NCBI GenBank assembly: GCA_023428245.1
Contig: JAEYYX010000017.1
Coordinates: 1 to 48,006 of the forward strand
Source of the DNA: Pseudomonadota bacterium
GTDB lineage: Bacteria > Myxococcota_A > Polyangia > Polyangiales > Polyangiaceae
Direction: 5' to 3'
Length of the DNA: 48,006 nucleotides
The notes below the pieces were generated by a model. It was not told the origin of the DNA, did not search any database, and saw only the letters and a program-made list of their open reading frames with translations. Within the stretch, counting starts at the first letter, position 1. The number at the start of each line of letters is the position of its first letter. The position numbers and the translations under genes were made by a program. Shown in pieces: positions 33,841 through 42,763 of this stretch.

Positions 33841-35256
33841 TCAAGAAACCGGAACCCCCTCCGGCGGCTCCACAAGATTTCCGAAAGACACTGACTCGAG
33901 ACGAAGACCGGAGAGGGCAAAGTTCACCTTCTCCGGTCTCACATCTAGAAAGCTCGCGCGCAGGTCCGAGAGCTCATCCAGCGTGAGCTTTCCGACGTCG
34001 AGTTGGCTCTCTCCGAGGAAAAGCCCAGCGATGGCTCCGGTGAGTCCTCGAAGCTTCCCTGTCGCTGCGCCCTCTCGAGGTTCCTTACCCAGCCTGTGGT
34101 GAACGGTGCCTTGGAGCTGAAGCTCGTCGAAACCGAGAGCGCGCAGGGGACTCGCCGAGCCGAACGTCTCCAGTGCTTCGAGCCGAAGCAGCGCCTGAAG
34201 ATCCACAAAGCTGAGCTCTTCGAGAGACAGGCTCGACTCACCCTGATCTTCTCCGCCGCTCTCCTCTTCCGCTCGCTGATACCTGGGTAGGACCGCGAGG
34301 CGAACCCGATCTTCGCTGGTGAGAGCCAGGTCGCTTTCGTCGAGGGGCCAGAGGACGAGCGGTTTACCCCGACCTCGCGTAGGGATGAGAGGGATCCCGC
34401 GCTCGAGAACCAAACTCCCGTCGCGCACCGCAAAATCGAGGATCGACTCTTCGAGCGCCGAGAGGGAGCGCTCGAGGTCCATGTAATTCACAGTTCCGTC
34501 CTGGATCTGAATGCGGAAAGGATGTTTGGCGCGTCGCGAGACGATCACCGGGACCTTCATGTTCACGTGCACATCGACGTCGAGCGCCCCCGAGAGCCCG
34601 TCGAGCGTGCGCCAGTCGAAGGGCAAGAGGGGCGACCGGCTCTCTCGTTCCCCACCCTCTTGCCCCTCACTCCGCGCCTTCTCCGCCAAATCCAGATCCA
34701 AGAGCGCCGAATCGAGCTCAAGCGTCCGGAGCCTGATGCGGAAGCCGTCCGCCCCCCAAGTGACGCGCAGATCCCGACCCGTCACTCTCTCTGCGTGTGC
34801 CGTGAAGATGCCGGCCAGCTTGACGCCCTCGAGGACAACATCGCTCGCTTCGACTTGTCCTTCTGAGCCCGAGATGCGGAGGGCCACGTTCTCTCCCCGC
34901 AGACGGCCTTTCACCGAGAACTTCGAGAAACGCAAGAACAGCTCCGGCGCGTCCAGCGCTGCGGCCACTACGTCGATCTCCGTCGCGTTGTTCTCACGCC
35001 TATAACCTCCCATGAGACCGGAGAGCCCCCCTTCCGCGCCCAGCTGGAGCGAGAAGCTCTCAAATACGAGCTCAAGGAGAGAGATGGCGATGGCCTCGGC
35101 TCGAACATCGGTGAGCAGGAGAGAACTCTCCGTCTTCGTCAGCATGCCCGAGAGGTTTTGAGTGCGGCCGAGACTGATGCGACGCGGGTGGGACGCGTCC
35201 GCGTCGAAAGCTAGGTCGACCCCTTGTGCATCGAGCCCTTCGAGATCCAAGCGCAT
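33841..35256 (-). CDS. Unknown beta-rich protein (AsmA/TamB-like style)
   Basis: A 471-residue protein that I do not assign to a family. Its sequence is a long series of short strands with alternating hydrophobic residues (LALRISGSEGQVEASDVVLEG, LRTLELDSALLDLDL, VDVHVNMKVPVIV), the style seen in repeat beta-structures such as AsmA/TamB-like lipid-transfer proteins. An acidic Glu/Gly/Ser insert lies near 335-345. There is no signal peptide or membrane helix in the form used here, which is odd for that comparison; the true N-terminus might be missing. The ATG at 35256 is used in place of a TTG two codons upstream. It lies downstream of the cytochrome fusion on the same strand, about 185 bases on. 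Confidence 0.65.
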   Translation of the reverse strand: MRLDLEGLDAQGVDLAFDADASHPRRISLGRTQNLSGMLTKTESSLLLTDVRAEAIAISLLELVFESFSLQLGAEGGLSGLMGGYRRENNATEIDVVAAALDAPELFLRFSKFSVKGRLRGENVALRISGSEGQVEASDVVLEGVKLAGIFTAHAERVTGRDLRVTWGADGFRIRLRTLELDSALLDLDLAEKARSEGQEGGERESRSPLLPFDWRTLDGLSGALDVDVHVNMKVPVIVSRRAKHPFRIQIQDGTVNYMDLERSLSALEESILDFAVRDGSLVLERGIPLIPTRGRGKPLVLWPLDESDLALTSEDRVRLAVLPRYQRAEEESGGEDQGESSLSLEELSFVDLQALLRLEALETFGSASPLRALGFDELQLQGTVHHRLGKEPREGAATGKLRGLTGAIAGLFLGESQLDVGKLTLDELSDLRASFLDVRPEKVNFALSGLRLESVSFGNLVEPPEGVPVS

Positions 35257-35441
35257 TCTCAAAGAGTACCCACAGGAGCGCGCCTTGCCATGGTAGCCAT
35301 TTCAGATCCAAGCAAGGAAACGTGTGTGTTTGTTATGTGGACAGCAGCGTTGACGCCTCAGCGGAAGATCGCTTGGGGGCCGAGACCCGCCGGGTCCGAC
35401 ACGTCCGATTACTCACGCTCCTCGGAGGGCTGAACAGGGTC

Positions 35442-37070
35442 CTATTGCGAGTTCTTGGGCAGGCCATGCCCAGGACCGAGAATTTTCGGCCAAGCGTCGG
35501 ACACCTTCCAATCGGGCTTCACGTGAGGCGGATGGTGACAAGAGTCAGCACACAAATCGGAGCGTGGCATGTCGATGAGTTTGGGGTCGCTCGGAGAGGC
35601 CAAATGGAGAGAGCCTGGACCATGACATACCTCACACTGAACCGCATCGAGCTTCTCTACGTGCGTCACGGTGGAGCCGCCCGGTCGATCATAACCGGTC
35701 ACGTGACAGGAGACGCAGTCGAGGTTGTACTCCTTGTGCACGTCGACAAGCGTCCGATACGCGTGCGAGTGACGCGTTGTCTTCCAGAAGTCGTACTCCT
35801 CCTGGTGACAGTCGACGCAGGCTTGAACGCCCACATAAGACGCCTGTCCCGGTTCGACGGGAGCCGGTCGCCGGTCCGCAAAAGCGACCTTGTTGTGCTC
35901 GTTGACCCGCTTGTAATAGTCCGCGAGCTTCTGCTCGACGACCTTGGAGACTCCGAGCTTCTCGCGAACCTCAACGTAGGCGTATTTGAAGTGGTTCCCG
36001 CTCGGAAGTGCGACGGGACGCGCCTCGAGCTCTTTGACCTTGTCCGAAAGGCTTCTGACCTCACGCTTCAGACTCGCAACGTCTTCTGCGTCGACGCCGG
36101 AGCCGGGCGCTTCGGCGCTCTTGAGGCGTTCGGAGAGAGACTCCAGCCGCTCCTGGGCTCGACCCAGCTCCGCCGCCTTCTCGAGACCACTACCGTCAGC
36201 GAGACCGCTTCCCGGCTCGGTGACAAACAAATCAATCACCCCCGTGCCCTGCACGTGGTTCGGGGCTTGAACGACGAGGGTTCGGCCGACGAGCTCGGGC
36301 GGGAATGGGGGGTCGTTGTGTTCCCCGGCCTCGATGTTCTTGCCGACAATCACGACGTCGACAGACTCGAGCTGTTCAATGAGCCTGAGCGCGGGACCCC
36401 GAGGCAGCGAGAGCAGTGCAACCACGAGCTGTGCGCCCTCCTTGCGAGCAGCGTCGATAGCGCTCTTGAGACTTTCCAGAAATTCGCTCGACCCCTCGCC
36501 AAGGGCCTTTGCCTCGGAAAGATCGGCGACGCCGACGAGACCTACCTTGAGGCCTCCCGCTTCGACGATCGAGTGGGACTTGAGACCCTGATGGCCCGCG
36601 TGGTTCGCGGCGAGGGGTGCAGTGCGAGCCAGGCGCGTGAACCGCTCGAACTCCTGGGGGCCCAGGGCGAAATCGTTCACCCCCGGAGCAAAGGCAGAAA
36701 GCCCCATCATGCCGAGCGCCTCGGCCATGGTCTCGGCCTTCATGACAGCCTGAGCGCGCTGCTCTTCAGGAACGCTCGGATCGGCGAAGAACATCGGTCC
36801 AGCCGAAAGCAAGAGCGACGCGGGGGCGACCTTCTTTTCCTCCGCGAGAAGCGCCGCCAAGTGATCGACCCCCCCGAGCATATCCTCCACGCACCCGCAA
36901 GGCTCGATCGCCCCCGCGGGTGCTCCGAGCGCATAAATGCGGATCGTGGGCCGCGCAGCCGTCTCCACGCTGCTCGCGCCCCTGCCGTAGTCGCAGCAAG
37001 AGGCGAAAACCAAACTGCCGCCGAGGCCGAGCAGCGCAGCAAAAAGGAGGGCCGGGAGACGACGATCCAT
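35442..37070 (-). CDS. Degenerate phosphoesterase-multiheme cytochrome c lipoprotein
   Basis: A 542-residue exported protein with a signal peptide ending LVFASC (lipidated Cys 25). Residues about 40-300 resemble the 5'-nucleotidase/calcineurin phosphoesterase fold of the kind fused to cytochromes (IRIYALG, IEPCGCVEDMLGGVDHLAALL, GVNDFALGP). The metal ligands are missing: the usual GD is GP (LLLSAGPMFF) and GNHE reads GVND. A coiled coil follows at about 310-360. The C-terminal domain is a cytochrome c554-like unit with heme sites CVDCH, CVSCH and CEVCH and a fourth, CADSCH, with three residues between the cysteines. It would sit on a membrane facing the periplasm or outside and carry electrons. 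The ATG at 37085 is also possible; 37070 leaves space for divergent promoters. Confidence 0.85.
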   Translation of the reverse strand: MDRRLPALLFAALLGLGGSLVFASCCDYGRGASSVETAARPTIRIYALGAPAGAIEPCGCVEDMLGGVDHLAALLAEEKKVAPASLLLSAGPMFFADPSVPEEQRAQAVMKAETMAEALGMMGLSAFAPGVNDFALGPQEFERFTRLARTAPLAANHAGHQGLKSHSIVEAGGLKVGLVGVADLSEAKALGEGSSEFLESLKSAIDAARKEGAQLVVALLSLPRGPALRLIEQLESVDVVIVGKNIEAGEHNDPPFPPELVGRTLVVQAPNHVQGTGVIDLFVTEPGSGLADGSGLEKAAELGRAQERLESLSERLKSAEAPGSGVDAEDVASLKREVRSLSDKVKELEARPVALPSGNHFKYAYVEVREKLGVSKVVEQKLADYYKRVNEHNKVAFADRRPAPVEPGQASYVGVQACVDCHQEEYDFWKTTRHSHAYRTLVDVHKEYNLDCVSCHVTGYDRPGGSTVTHVEKLDAVQCEVCHGPGSLHLASPSDPKLIDMPRSDLCADSCHHPPHVKPDWKVSDAWPKILGPGHGLPKNSQ

Positions 37071-37144
37071 GCGAGCGGTTATCATGGCATAGCATGTCTG
37101 ACGACCACACCCAGGCCCCGCCCCCGAAGGGCGCTTTGCTCAAA

Positions 37145-38383
37145 ATGCGCCGCGCGCCTGGCCATTGCTCTCTCATTCTCCTGAGCGCTCTCTCGCTCGC
37201 CTGTGCCCGCTCACCGTCGGCGCACCCCGACTCTCAGGCGACCCCACCTCCTCTCGCGTCCGCGGAGGAGCCGCCCCGCCTTGTCCTGGACGGCTTCGCG
37301 TGGGCGAAGTGGACTTCGTCACCGGAGCCCGGCTCCGTTCCCGAACACGAGCTCGGCGAGCTCGCAGAAGAGTGTGGCAGAGGAGACATGGGGCTGCACG
37401 AAGTGGCGAGCGAGTTCGCGCGCCATGGGTTCGCGGAGCCGAGCTTGCCCGATCTCGACTTGCTCGCCTTCCTCTTGCGAAAACGAGGAGTCGCCGCGAC
37501 CACGCCTGAGGTCTGGGTGGCGGAGATGAGCCCCAATATGGATCTTCAGGAACTCACGGGGCCGTTTCGCACCTGGGCCCAGGGAAAGAAGCCCCGCGGC
37601 GAATATTGGTGCGGCGCCGGGCGCGCCGAGACGTCCGACGGGCTTGAGCGGATCGTCGTGCTTCGGGCCGACCTATTCGCGCACGTCGCGCCCATTCCGA
37701 CTCGCATCGAAGAAGAGGAGAAGCCGGAAGTACAGCTGCGCTTCATACGCGACGTCGACAGCGCCGAACTCGTATTGCTCTCCCCGGATGGCCGCGCCCG
37801 TCACATCAAGCTCACTGTCCGCGACTCAGTCGGAACCGGCAAGCTCCCACTTTTGTCCCGAGGTCTTTGGACGCTCCAGGTCATGGCCCGCTCCTCCGGC
37901 GATCCGAGGCCCGTCGCCTTCGCACTGGTCGCCGTCGGCCAGGATCCTCCGAGCGAGCCGAAGGATGCGAAGGTCCCCGGCGAAGACCAATACGATCCCC
38001 ACCAGGAGCCTGAAGAAGCCATCTTTGCCCTGCTCAATGGCGCGCGTCGCACCCTCGGGGTGGGCCCACTCCGCCGCAACAAGACCCTCGATCGCATCGC
38101 CCGGGCCCATTCGGAGCGCATGCTCGCAGAAGGGCGCATCAGCCACACGAGCGGAGACGGAACGCCCGAGGACCGGGTGCGCGCCGCGTCCCTCTCGCCC
38201 AAAGCCGTCGGAGAAAACGTCGCCCTCGCGCCCACGCCCCTGCGCCTCCATCGAGCCCTTTGGGCGAGTCCATCCCACCGCGAGAACTTACTCCTCACGC
38301 GCTGGGACGAAGTCGGCGTAGCGATCGCTCGGCGCGACGACGGCTCGCTATTTCTGACGCAGCTCTTCATCGACTCGCGCTAG
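37145..38383 (+). CDS. CAP/SCP-domain lipoprotein
   Basis: A 412-residue predicted lipoprotein. The signal peptide (HCSLILLSALSLAC) gives lipidated Cys 20. About 270 residues of unrecognised sequence follow, partly beta-rich (VQLRFIRDVDSAELVLLSPDG). The last 125 residues are a bacterial CAP (SCP/PR-1-like) domain: FALLNGARRTLGVGPLRRN, ARAHSERMLAEGRISHTSG, VGENVALAP and SPSHRENLL, which keep the two His and the Glu of the family cavity. Bacterial CAP proteins are secreted and may bind lipids or act on cell-surface polymers; the exact role is unknown. A longer start at 37094 exists, but it would put 17 polar residues before the signal peptide and almost touch the divergent gene. It is convergent with the ompA-like gene. 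Confidence 0.85.
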   Translation: MRRAPGHCSLILLSALSLACARSPSAHPDSQATPPPLASAEEPPRLVLDGFAWAKWTSSPEPGSVPEHELGELAEECGRGDMGLHEVASEFARHGFAEPSLPDLDLLAFLLRKRGVAATTPEVWVAEMSPNMDLQELTGPFRTWAQGKKPRGEYWCGAGRAETSDGLERIVVLRADLFAHVAPIPTRIEEEEKPEVQLRFIRDVDSAELVLLSPDGRARHIKLTVRDSVGTGKLPLLSRGLWTLQVMARSSGDPRPVAFALVAVGQDPPSEPKDAKVPGEDQYDPHQEPEEAIFALLNGARRTLGVGPLRRNKTLDRIARAHSERMLAEGRISHTSGDGTPEDRVRAASLSPKAVGENVALAPTPLRLHRALWASPSHRENLLLTRWDEVGVAIARRDDGSLFLTQLFIDSR

Positions 38384-38452
38384 GCGAATCTCAAAATGCC
38401 CGGCTTGTCGCCCGCTACTCCCTCCTCGACAGTGCGGGCGAGAGCCCAGCGC

Positions 38453-40198
38453 TTACTCTGTAAACTGCTCTTTCAGGTTCGCCGGCTGGTTCAAGATCGC
38501 GAACTCGACGCGGCGATTGCGGGCGCGGCCGTTGAAGGTGTCGTTCGAGTCGATCGGCTTGTCGGGACCGAATCCGTCGGATTCGAGACGATCTTCTTCG
38601 ATGCCCTTCTCGATCATGTAACGGCGCACTTCCTCTGCCCGCTCCTGGCTGAGACGGATGTTGTTCTCCCGTGAGCCGAGATTGTCCGTGTGTCCGTAGA
38701 TGCCCACGCGGAACTCGGTGCGAACCTTCAGAAGAGCGATAACCTCATCGAGAACAGGCAAGCTTGTCGTCTTGATCGTCGTCTTGCCGCGATCGAACTC
38801 GATGGGGGTGAGAATCTGAACAGTGCCGTCCTCGGAGAGCTTCGTTAGCGTCGGGCAGCCGTTCTGCCCTTCCTTTGCGCTCGGCTTCCCCGGCTCATCA
38901 GGGCAGTCGTCCACGTCGTCGGCGACCGAGTCTTCGTCGAAGTCCACCTCGGGGCACCCGTCTTCATCCCCGTACCCGTCGAAATCTTCAGCCGCGTCGG
39001 GGCACTTGTCGTCAACGTCGAAGATGCCATCGCCATCGCGGTCGGAAGGTGCAGGGCAACCGTCGCTCGGACGGGGAGCCTTGCCGTCCTCTTTTTCATT
39101 CGGACATTGATCGATCGTGTCGGGGTAGCCGTCCCCGTCCGCGTCCGGATCGTAGTACTCGGGCCTCGACTCGATGACTTTCGCCGGCGCCGCCGGCGCC
39201 TTCTCCTCGAAGTCCGAGAAGAGGAAGTAGGTGCCGATGCTCGCGAGCAAGCGGATGTCCGCAGAGCCGTAGCCTGCCGAGAGGCGCGTGCCGCCGCCGA
39301 CGTTCAGGAAGAACCTCTTCTTGTTGTCGAGCAGGTAGCGCCCCTGGGCGAGCCATTCCACCGTCGTATTGCGCTCTCCGAAGAACGGGCTCCGGTTGCT
39401 CCGGTTCTCGATACTCGTGCTGCCCCAGATCTCGAGCCCGAGGCGCAAACGATCGCCCTTCATCGGAAGGTAAGCTCCGATCGCATAGCGGAGCTCATGG
39501 CCGATCAAGAGATTGCCGTTGGTCCCGCCGATGCCCATGGGGGCCTTGAAGTGGACGCCCGCGTGACCGGAAAGCAAGAAGGGGCCGAAATCGTGCTCAC
39601 CGTTCGCAAGCAACAGCGCAGACGCTCCCATATCCCCGCCGAAGGTCGATTCGGTGCCCCAGGGCACCGTAGCGAGGATCGCCGCCCCGATCCGCCCGCG
39701 TTTCTTCTCGGACTCCCAGATCTTCATGCGCGCATCGAGTCGCAGGTCACCCACTCCCGCGTACGCGTCCCCAATGCCACCGCGCCCTACGCCGGAGGAG
39801 TTCGGATCCCGACCCGGGATCTGCAAAGGATAAAAGGGGAGCGCGATATTGAGCGAGTACCGCCCGAGGAACTGCACGCCGCCTTGCAAGTAGAGAGGAA
39901 ACTGGCCCCGAATCGGCGTTTCCATGCCCCGCCGGACGGACGGTTCTGCGGTGACGGATTCAGATCGCAGCGGATTCAACGAAAATCCAAGAGTCCCGTT
40001 CATATAGAAGCGGTTCTCCTTCGCCACGTACGGTCGAAACACCATGAAGCCGTCGTCGGGGGCGCCTGAAGTCATGGCGCGATCGAGCGTAAAATACTGT
40101 GCGGACGCAGGCTTGGCATGACCAAGCAGCGCCGTGAGGCAGCTGAGAGCGAAGAGAGACTTCCACTTACCTAAGAGGCCGCGGTGTCTGACGTACAT
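38453..40198 (-). CDS. OmpA-family outer-membrane protein with TSP3 calcium repeats
   Basis: A 581-residue outer-membrane protein. The signal peptide is cleaved near AKPASAQ. Residues about 40-340 form a transmembrane beta-barrel with amphipathic strands. Residues about 345-445 are thrombospondin type 3 repeats with calcium sites such as DADGDGYPDTIDQCP and DRDGDGIFDVDDKCP. The C-terminal OmpA domain (about 460-570) binds peptidoglycan: PIEFDRGKTTI, GIYGHTDNLGSRENN, LSQERAEEVRRYM, and RARNRRVEF with the conserved Asp/Arg pair region. It ties the outer membrane to the wall, and the calcium repeats act as a rigid stalk. The ATG at 40198 is preferred to a GTG six codons upstream. It is divergent from the Cys-rich lipoprotein. 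Confidence 0.93.
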   Translation of the reverse strand: MYVRHRGLLGKWKSLFALSCLTALLGHAKPASAQYFTLDRAMTSGAPDDGFMVFRPYVAKENRFYMNGTLGFSLNPLRSESVTAEPSVRRGMETPIRGQFPLYLQGGVQFLGRYSLNIALPFYPLQIPGRDPNSSGVGRGGIGDAYAGVGDLRLDARMKIWESEKKRGRIGAAILATVPWGTESTFGGDMGASALLLANGEHDFGPFLLSGHAGVHFKAPMGIGGTNGNLLIGHELRYAIGAYLPMKGDRLRLGLEIWGSTSIENRSNRSPFFGERNTTVEWLAQGRYLLDNKKRFFLNVGGGTRLSAGYGSADIRLLASIGTYFLFSDFEEKAPAAPAKVIESRPEYYDPDADGDGYPDTIDQCPNEKEDGKAPRPSDGCPAPSDRDGDGIFDVDDKCPDAAEDFDGYGDEDGCPEVDFDEDSVADDVDDCPDEPGKPSAKEGQNGCPTLTKLSEDGTVQILTPIEFDRGKTTIKTTSLPVLDEVIALLKVRTEFRVGIYGHTDNLGSRENNIRLSQERAEEVRRYMIEKGIEEDRLESDGFGPDKPIDSNDTFNGRARNRRVEFAILNQPANLKEQFTE

Positions 40199-40433
40199 CG
40201 AACCAGAACGTGTCACGAGATCAGGCTACACGATGCGCGCTTTATCGCACAGAAAATGACGGCGACGGAGCTCTGTGGTTACTTATGTCGGGTTGGGCAC
40301 GGGTCGATAGGCCCCTCGGCCGGCGGCCTCACCTCCTGTACGCGGCTGTGAGTGCGTTCATCGGACGTTCTTCCGAGCATATTCGGCGTGCTACGTTTGT
40401 GTCATGGTCCAAAGTGGCACCGGGCGTCCTTTC

Positions 40434-42731
40434 ATGAGTCACGCACAGCTTCGATTCCTCCGGACGCTCGCGACCCTGAGTGTGGTGTCGCTTTTTGCCG
40501 CCTCTTGCCTGACGCCGTCGTTCAAGTTGGACGACGGCGGTGGTTCGGGTGGCCTCGGGGGCGGCCAGCCCGCCGACCATTGTACCAACGGGATCACCGA
40601 CCGAGGTGAGACAGCGAGGGACTGCGGGGGCACGGACTGCGACCCCTGCGAGATCGGACAGCGCTGTCTCCAGAACCAGGACTGTAAGAACAATAGTTGC
40701 GTCGACGAGATCTGCGCGGCTCCCACGTGCACCGACGATACCCAGAACCAGGACGAGACCGGCAAGGACTGCGGCGGCAAGACCTGCGAAGCACGCTGCG
40801 GCGTCGGGGATCGTTGTGTGGTCGACGAAGATTGTGAGACGAGCGCCTGCCGAAGCCGCGTCTGCGTCGAATCAAGTTGTAACGACAACAAGCAGAACAG
40901 CGGCGAAACGGACATCGACTGCGGCGGCAGCATCTGCGGCGCCACCTGCGACACCGGCCAACGTTGCCGTTCTCACAGCGACTGCCTCCAGCCCGACGAT
41001 CCCGAGACGGGCACCGCGCGCTGTATCGACGCAGACCCGGACGATGAGACCAGTGAGAAGCGCTGCAAGCTCACCTGCCCTGTTCGTTACTCCGACTGCG
41101 ACGAACTCGCTAAGAACGGCTGCGAAACGAATACCAACACCAGCACGGAGCACTGCGGCGCCTGCGGCGCCGTCTGTAATCCTCCTCATACCGTGACCCC
41201 GCTCTGCGACGCCGGACAATGCAAGTTCGACACGACTCCTGGCACTTTAGGTTGCGTCAGTGGCTACGCCAACTGTGACGGTCAATGGCCGAACGGCTGT
41301 GAGGCGAATCTCCAGCGCAGCATCGCCACCTGCGGCAGCTGCGACGTCGCCTGCTCCGACAGGAACGGCGAGGCAAGTTGTGTCAGCGGCAGCTGCCGGA
41401 TCACCTGCGATCCCGGCTTCAGCGATTGCGACCAAGATCCGGGCAAGAACGGCTGCGAGACCAACATTGAGAAGGACTCCGCGAACTGCGGAGGCTGCGG
41501 CGACCAAAACGACGCCTACGTCTGCGAGAGCGACATCGCCATGGGCAGCTACCCTGCGTGCGTCGAAGGCGATTGTGAGACAATCGATTGTTCTGAGGCC
41601 CCCGGATTTGGAGCCTGCGACGGCGATGGTCTTTGCAACGACAGTCTGACGACCCCGGAGAACTGTGGCCGCTGCGGCGGAGCTTGTGTCGTTCAGAACG
41701 GCGTCCCAAGTTGTGTGGTGAACGCGGGTGTCGCTTCCTGCGGGATCAAGCAATGCGATCGGGACTTCGCGAACTGTGACGCCGATCTCGGCGACTGCGA
41801 AGTTGATACTCGCACCAACGAAGAGCACTGCGGCGGCTGCGCGGGCAGCGGTGGCGTGAGCTGCTTGGGGCTCGAAACAACAGCGAGCCTCAGGGTCGGC
41901 GACGCCGTTTGCGAGGACAAGAAGTGCCGCGTGGTGACCTGTGACGCAGGCTACGCGGACTGCGACACCGAGCCAGAAAACGGCTGCGAGGTCAGGCTCG
42001 GCCAATCGATCACCAACTGCGAGGTGTGCGGGGATACCTGCGGTGGGACGAACCCGTTCTGCGATCCGGTCGCGGGATGCATGCACCGGCCGGCCATCGT
42101 GCGCGTCCAACAGGTCACGGCCCAAGCGACCGCTGGCAATGAGGCGACGGTGACCATCAACGTTGGCTCCGGTTCGAACCGGGGACTTGTGATCGCCGTC
42201 GCCGCCGCCAACCCGCCCACCATCCGTTACCAGAACGGGACCATCTCGCCTGTCATCACCCGCACCATTCCCGGCAGCTCGGGCGCTTCGCAGATCGCGT
42301 TCGTTCCCGACGCAACGCTTGGCAGCGCCGGGGAAAAATCCGTCACAGTGCAGAGCGGCTGGGGCGGTAAGGTCGTCACTGTCTTTGAGCTTCGAAACGT
42401 AGCCCAGACGCCTTTCGGGTCAGGAGCGACCGACGAAGATCTCGATTGCGGCGGGACACCCTTGGAGGTGAGCCGCACTGTGACGGTGGGATCGGCCGGG
42501 AACTTCACAGTCGCCAGTCTGGCTGCCGACGGCGCCAGCCCCGGCGCCTCGGGGATTCCGATCGGGCTTACCGAAGTCACTGAACTCTTTCAGAGCGAAC
42601 AAACCACTGGCCTCGTTGGCTACTCTACCTCTGGAAGCAACTTCACGGCCGGCTGGACGCTCACCGGAACATGTTATGGTTCGGCGCTCACGACGGTAAC
42701 CTTCGAGTCCGCCCCGACGACTTGGCCCTAG
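40434..42731 (+). CDS. Large Cys-rich repeat lipoprotein, myxobacterial type
   Basis: A 765-residue predicted lipoprotein (signal peptide ending LFAASC, Cys 25), then a Gly linker. The first part has three repeats of the form C-(T/N)-(N/D)-G/D-x-x-(D/Q)-x-x-E-T-x-x-DCGG-x-x-C followed by a C-x-x-G-x-x-C module. The middle part, to about residue 565, has repeats of the form C-x-x-G-(Y/F)-x-(N/D)-C-D with NGCE and C-G-x-C-G. The last 190 residues have few Cys and look like a beta-sandwich (LVIAVAAANPPTIRYQNGT, VVTVFELRNV). Such proteins are abundant in myxobacteria and often misannotated; they are probably disulfide-stiffened surface stalks. The adhesive or binding role of the terminal domain is an inference. 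The ATG at 40434 best fits the signal peptide. Confidence 0.85.
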   Translation: MSHAQLRFLRTLATLSVVSLFAASCLTPSFKLDDGGGSGGLGGGQPADHCTNGITDRGETARDCGGTDCDPCEIGQRCLQNQDCKNNSCVDEICAAPTCTDDTQNQDETGKDCGGKTCEARCGVGDRCVVDEDCETSACRSRVCVESSCNDNKQNSGETDIDCGGSICGATCDTGQRCRSHSDCLQPDDPETGTARCIDADPDDETSEKRCKLTCPVRYSDCDELAKNGCETNTNTSTEHCGACGAVCNPPHTVTPLCDAGQCKFDTTPGTLGCVSGYANCDGQWPNGCEANLQRSIATCGSCDVACSDRNGEASCVSGSCRITCDPGFSDCDQDPGKNGCETNIEKDSANCGGCGDQNDAYVCESDIAMGSYPACVEGDCETIDCSEAPGFGACDGDGLCNDSLTTPENCGRCGGACVVQNGVPSCVVNAGVASCGIKQCDRDFANCDADLGDCEVDTRTNEEHCGGCAGSGGVSCLGLETTASLRVGDAVCEDKKCRVVTCDAGYADCDTEPENGCEVRLGQSITNCEVCGDTCGGTNPFCDPVAGCMHRPAIVRVQQVTAQATAGNEATVTINVGSGSNRGLVIAVAAANPPTIRYQNGTISPVITRTIPGSSGASQIAFVPDATLGSAGEKSVTVQSGWGGKVVTVFELRNVAQTPFGSGATDEDLDCGGTPLEVSRTVTVGSAGNFTVASLAADGASPGASGIPIGLTEVTELFQSEQTTGLVGYSTSGSNFTAGWTLTGTCYGSALTTVTFESAPTTWP

Positions 42732-42763
42732 GAGCTCGGCTCTCCCTCTTCGAGCCCCGTCGG

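Noticed and set aside
35226..37184. 652-residue open frame on the plus strand opposite the cytochrome fusion
   Set aside because: It is antisense to a gene with clear heme and lipoprotein motifs; in GC-rich DNA long shadow frames are common and its translation has no domain character.
38406..38452. CGCCCGC/GCGGGCG inverted repeat between convergent CAP and OmpA genes as terminator
   Set aside because: Seven-pair stem with a loop of about 18 bases and no T tract on either strand.
40434..42065. DCGG and CGxCG repeats as DNA tandem repeat or selfish element
   Set aside because: The repeats are protein-level and diverged in DNA, in frame, and typical of myxobacterial Cys-rich lipoproteins.
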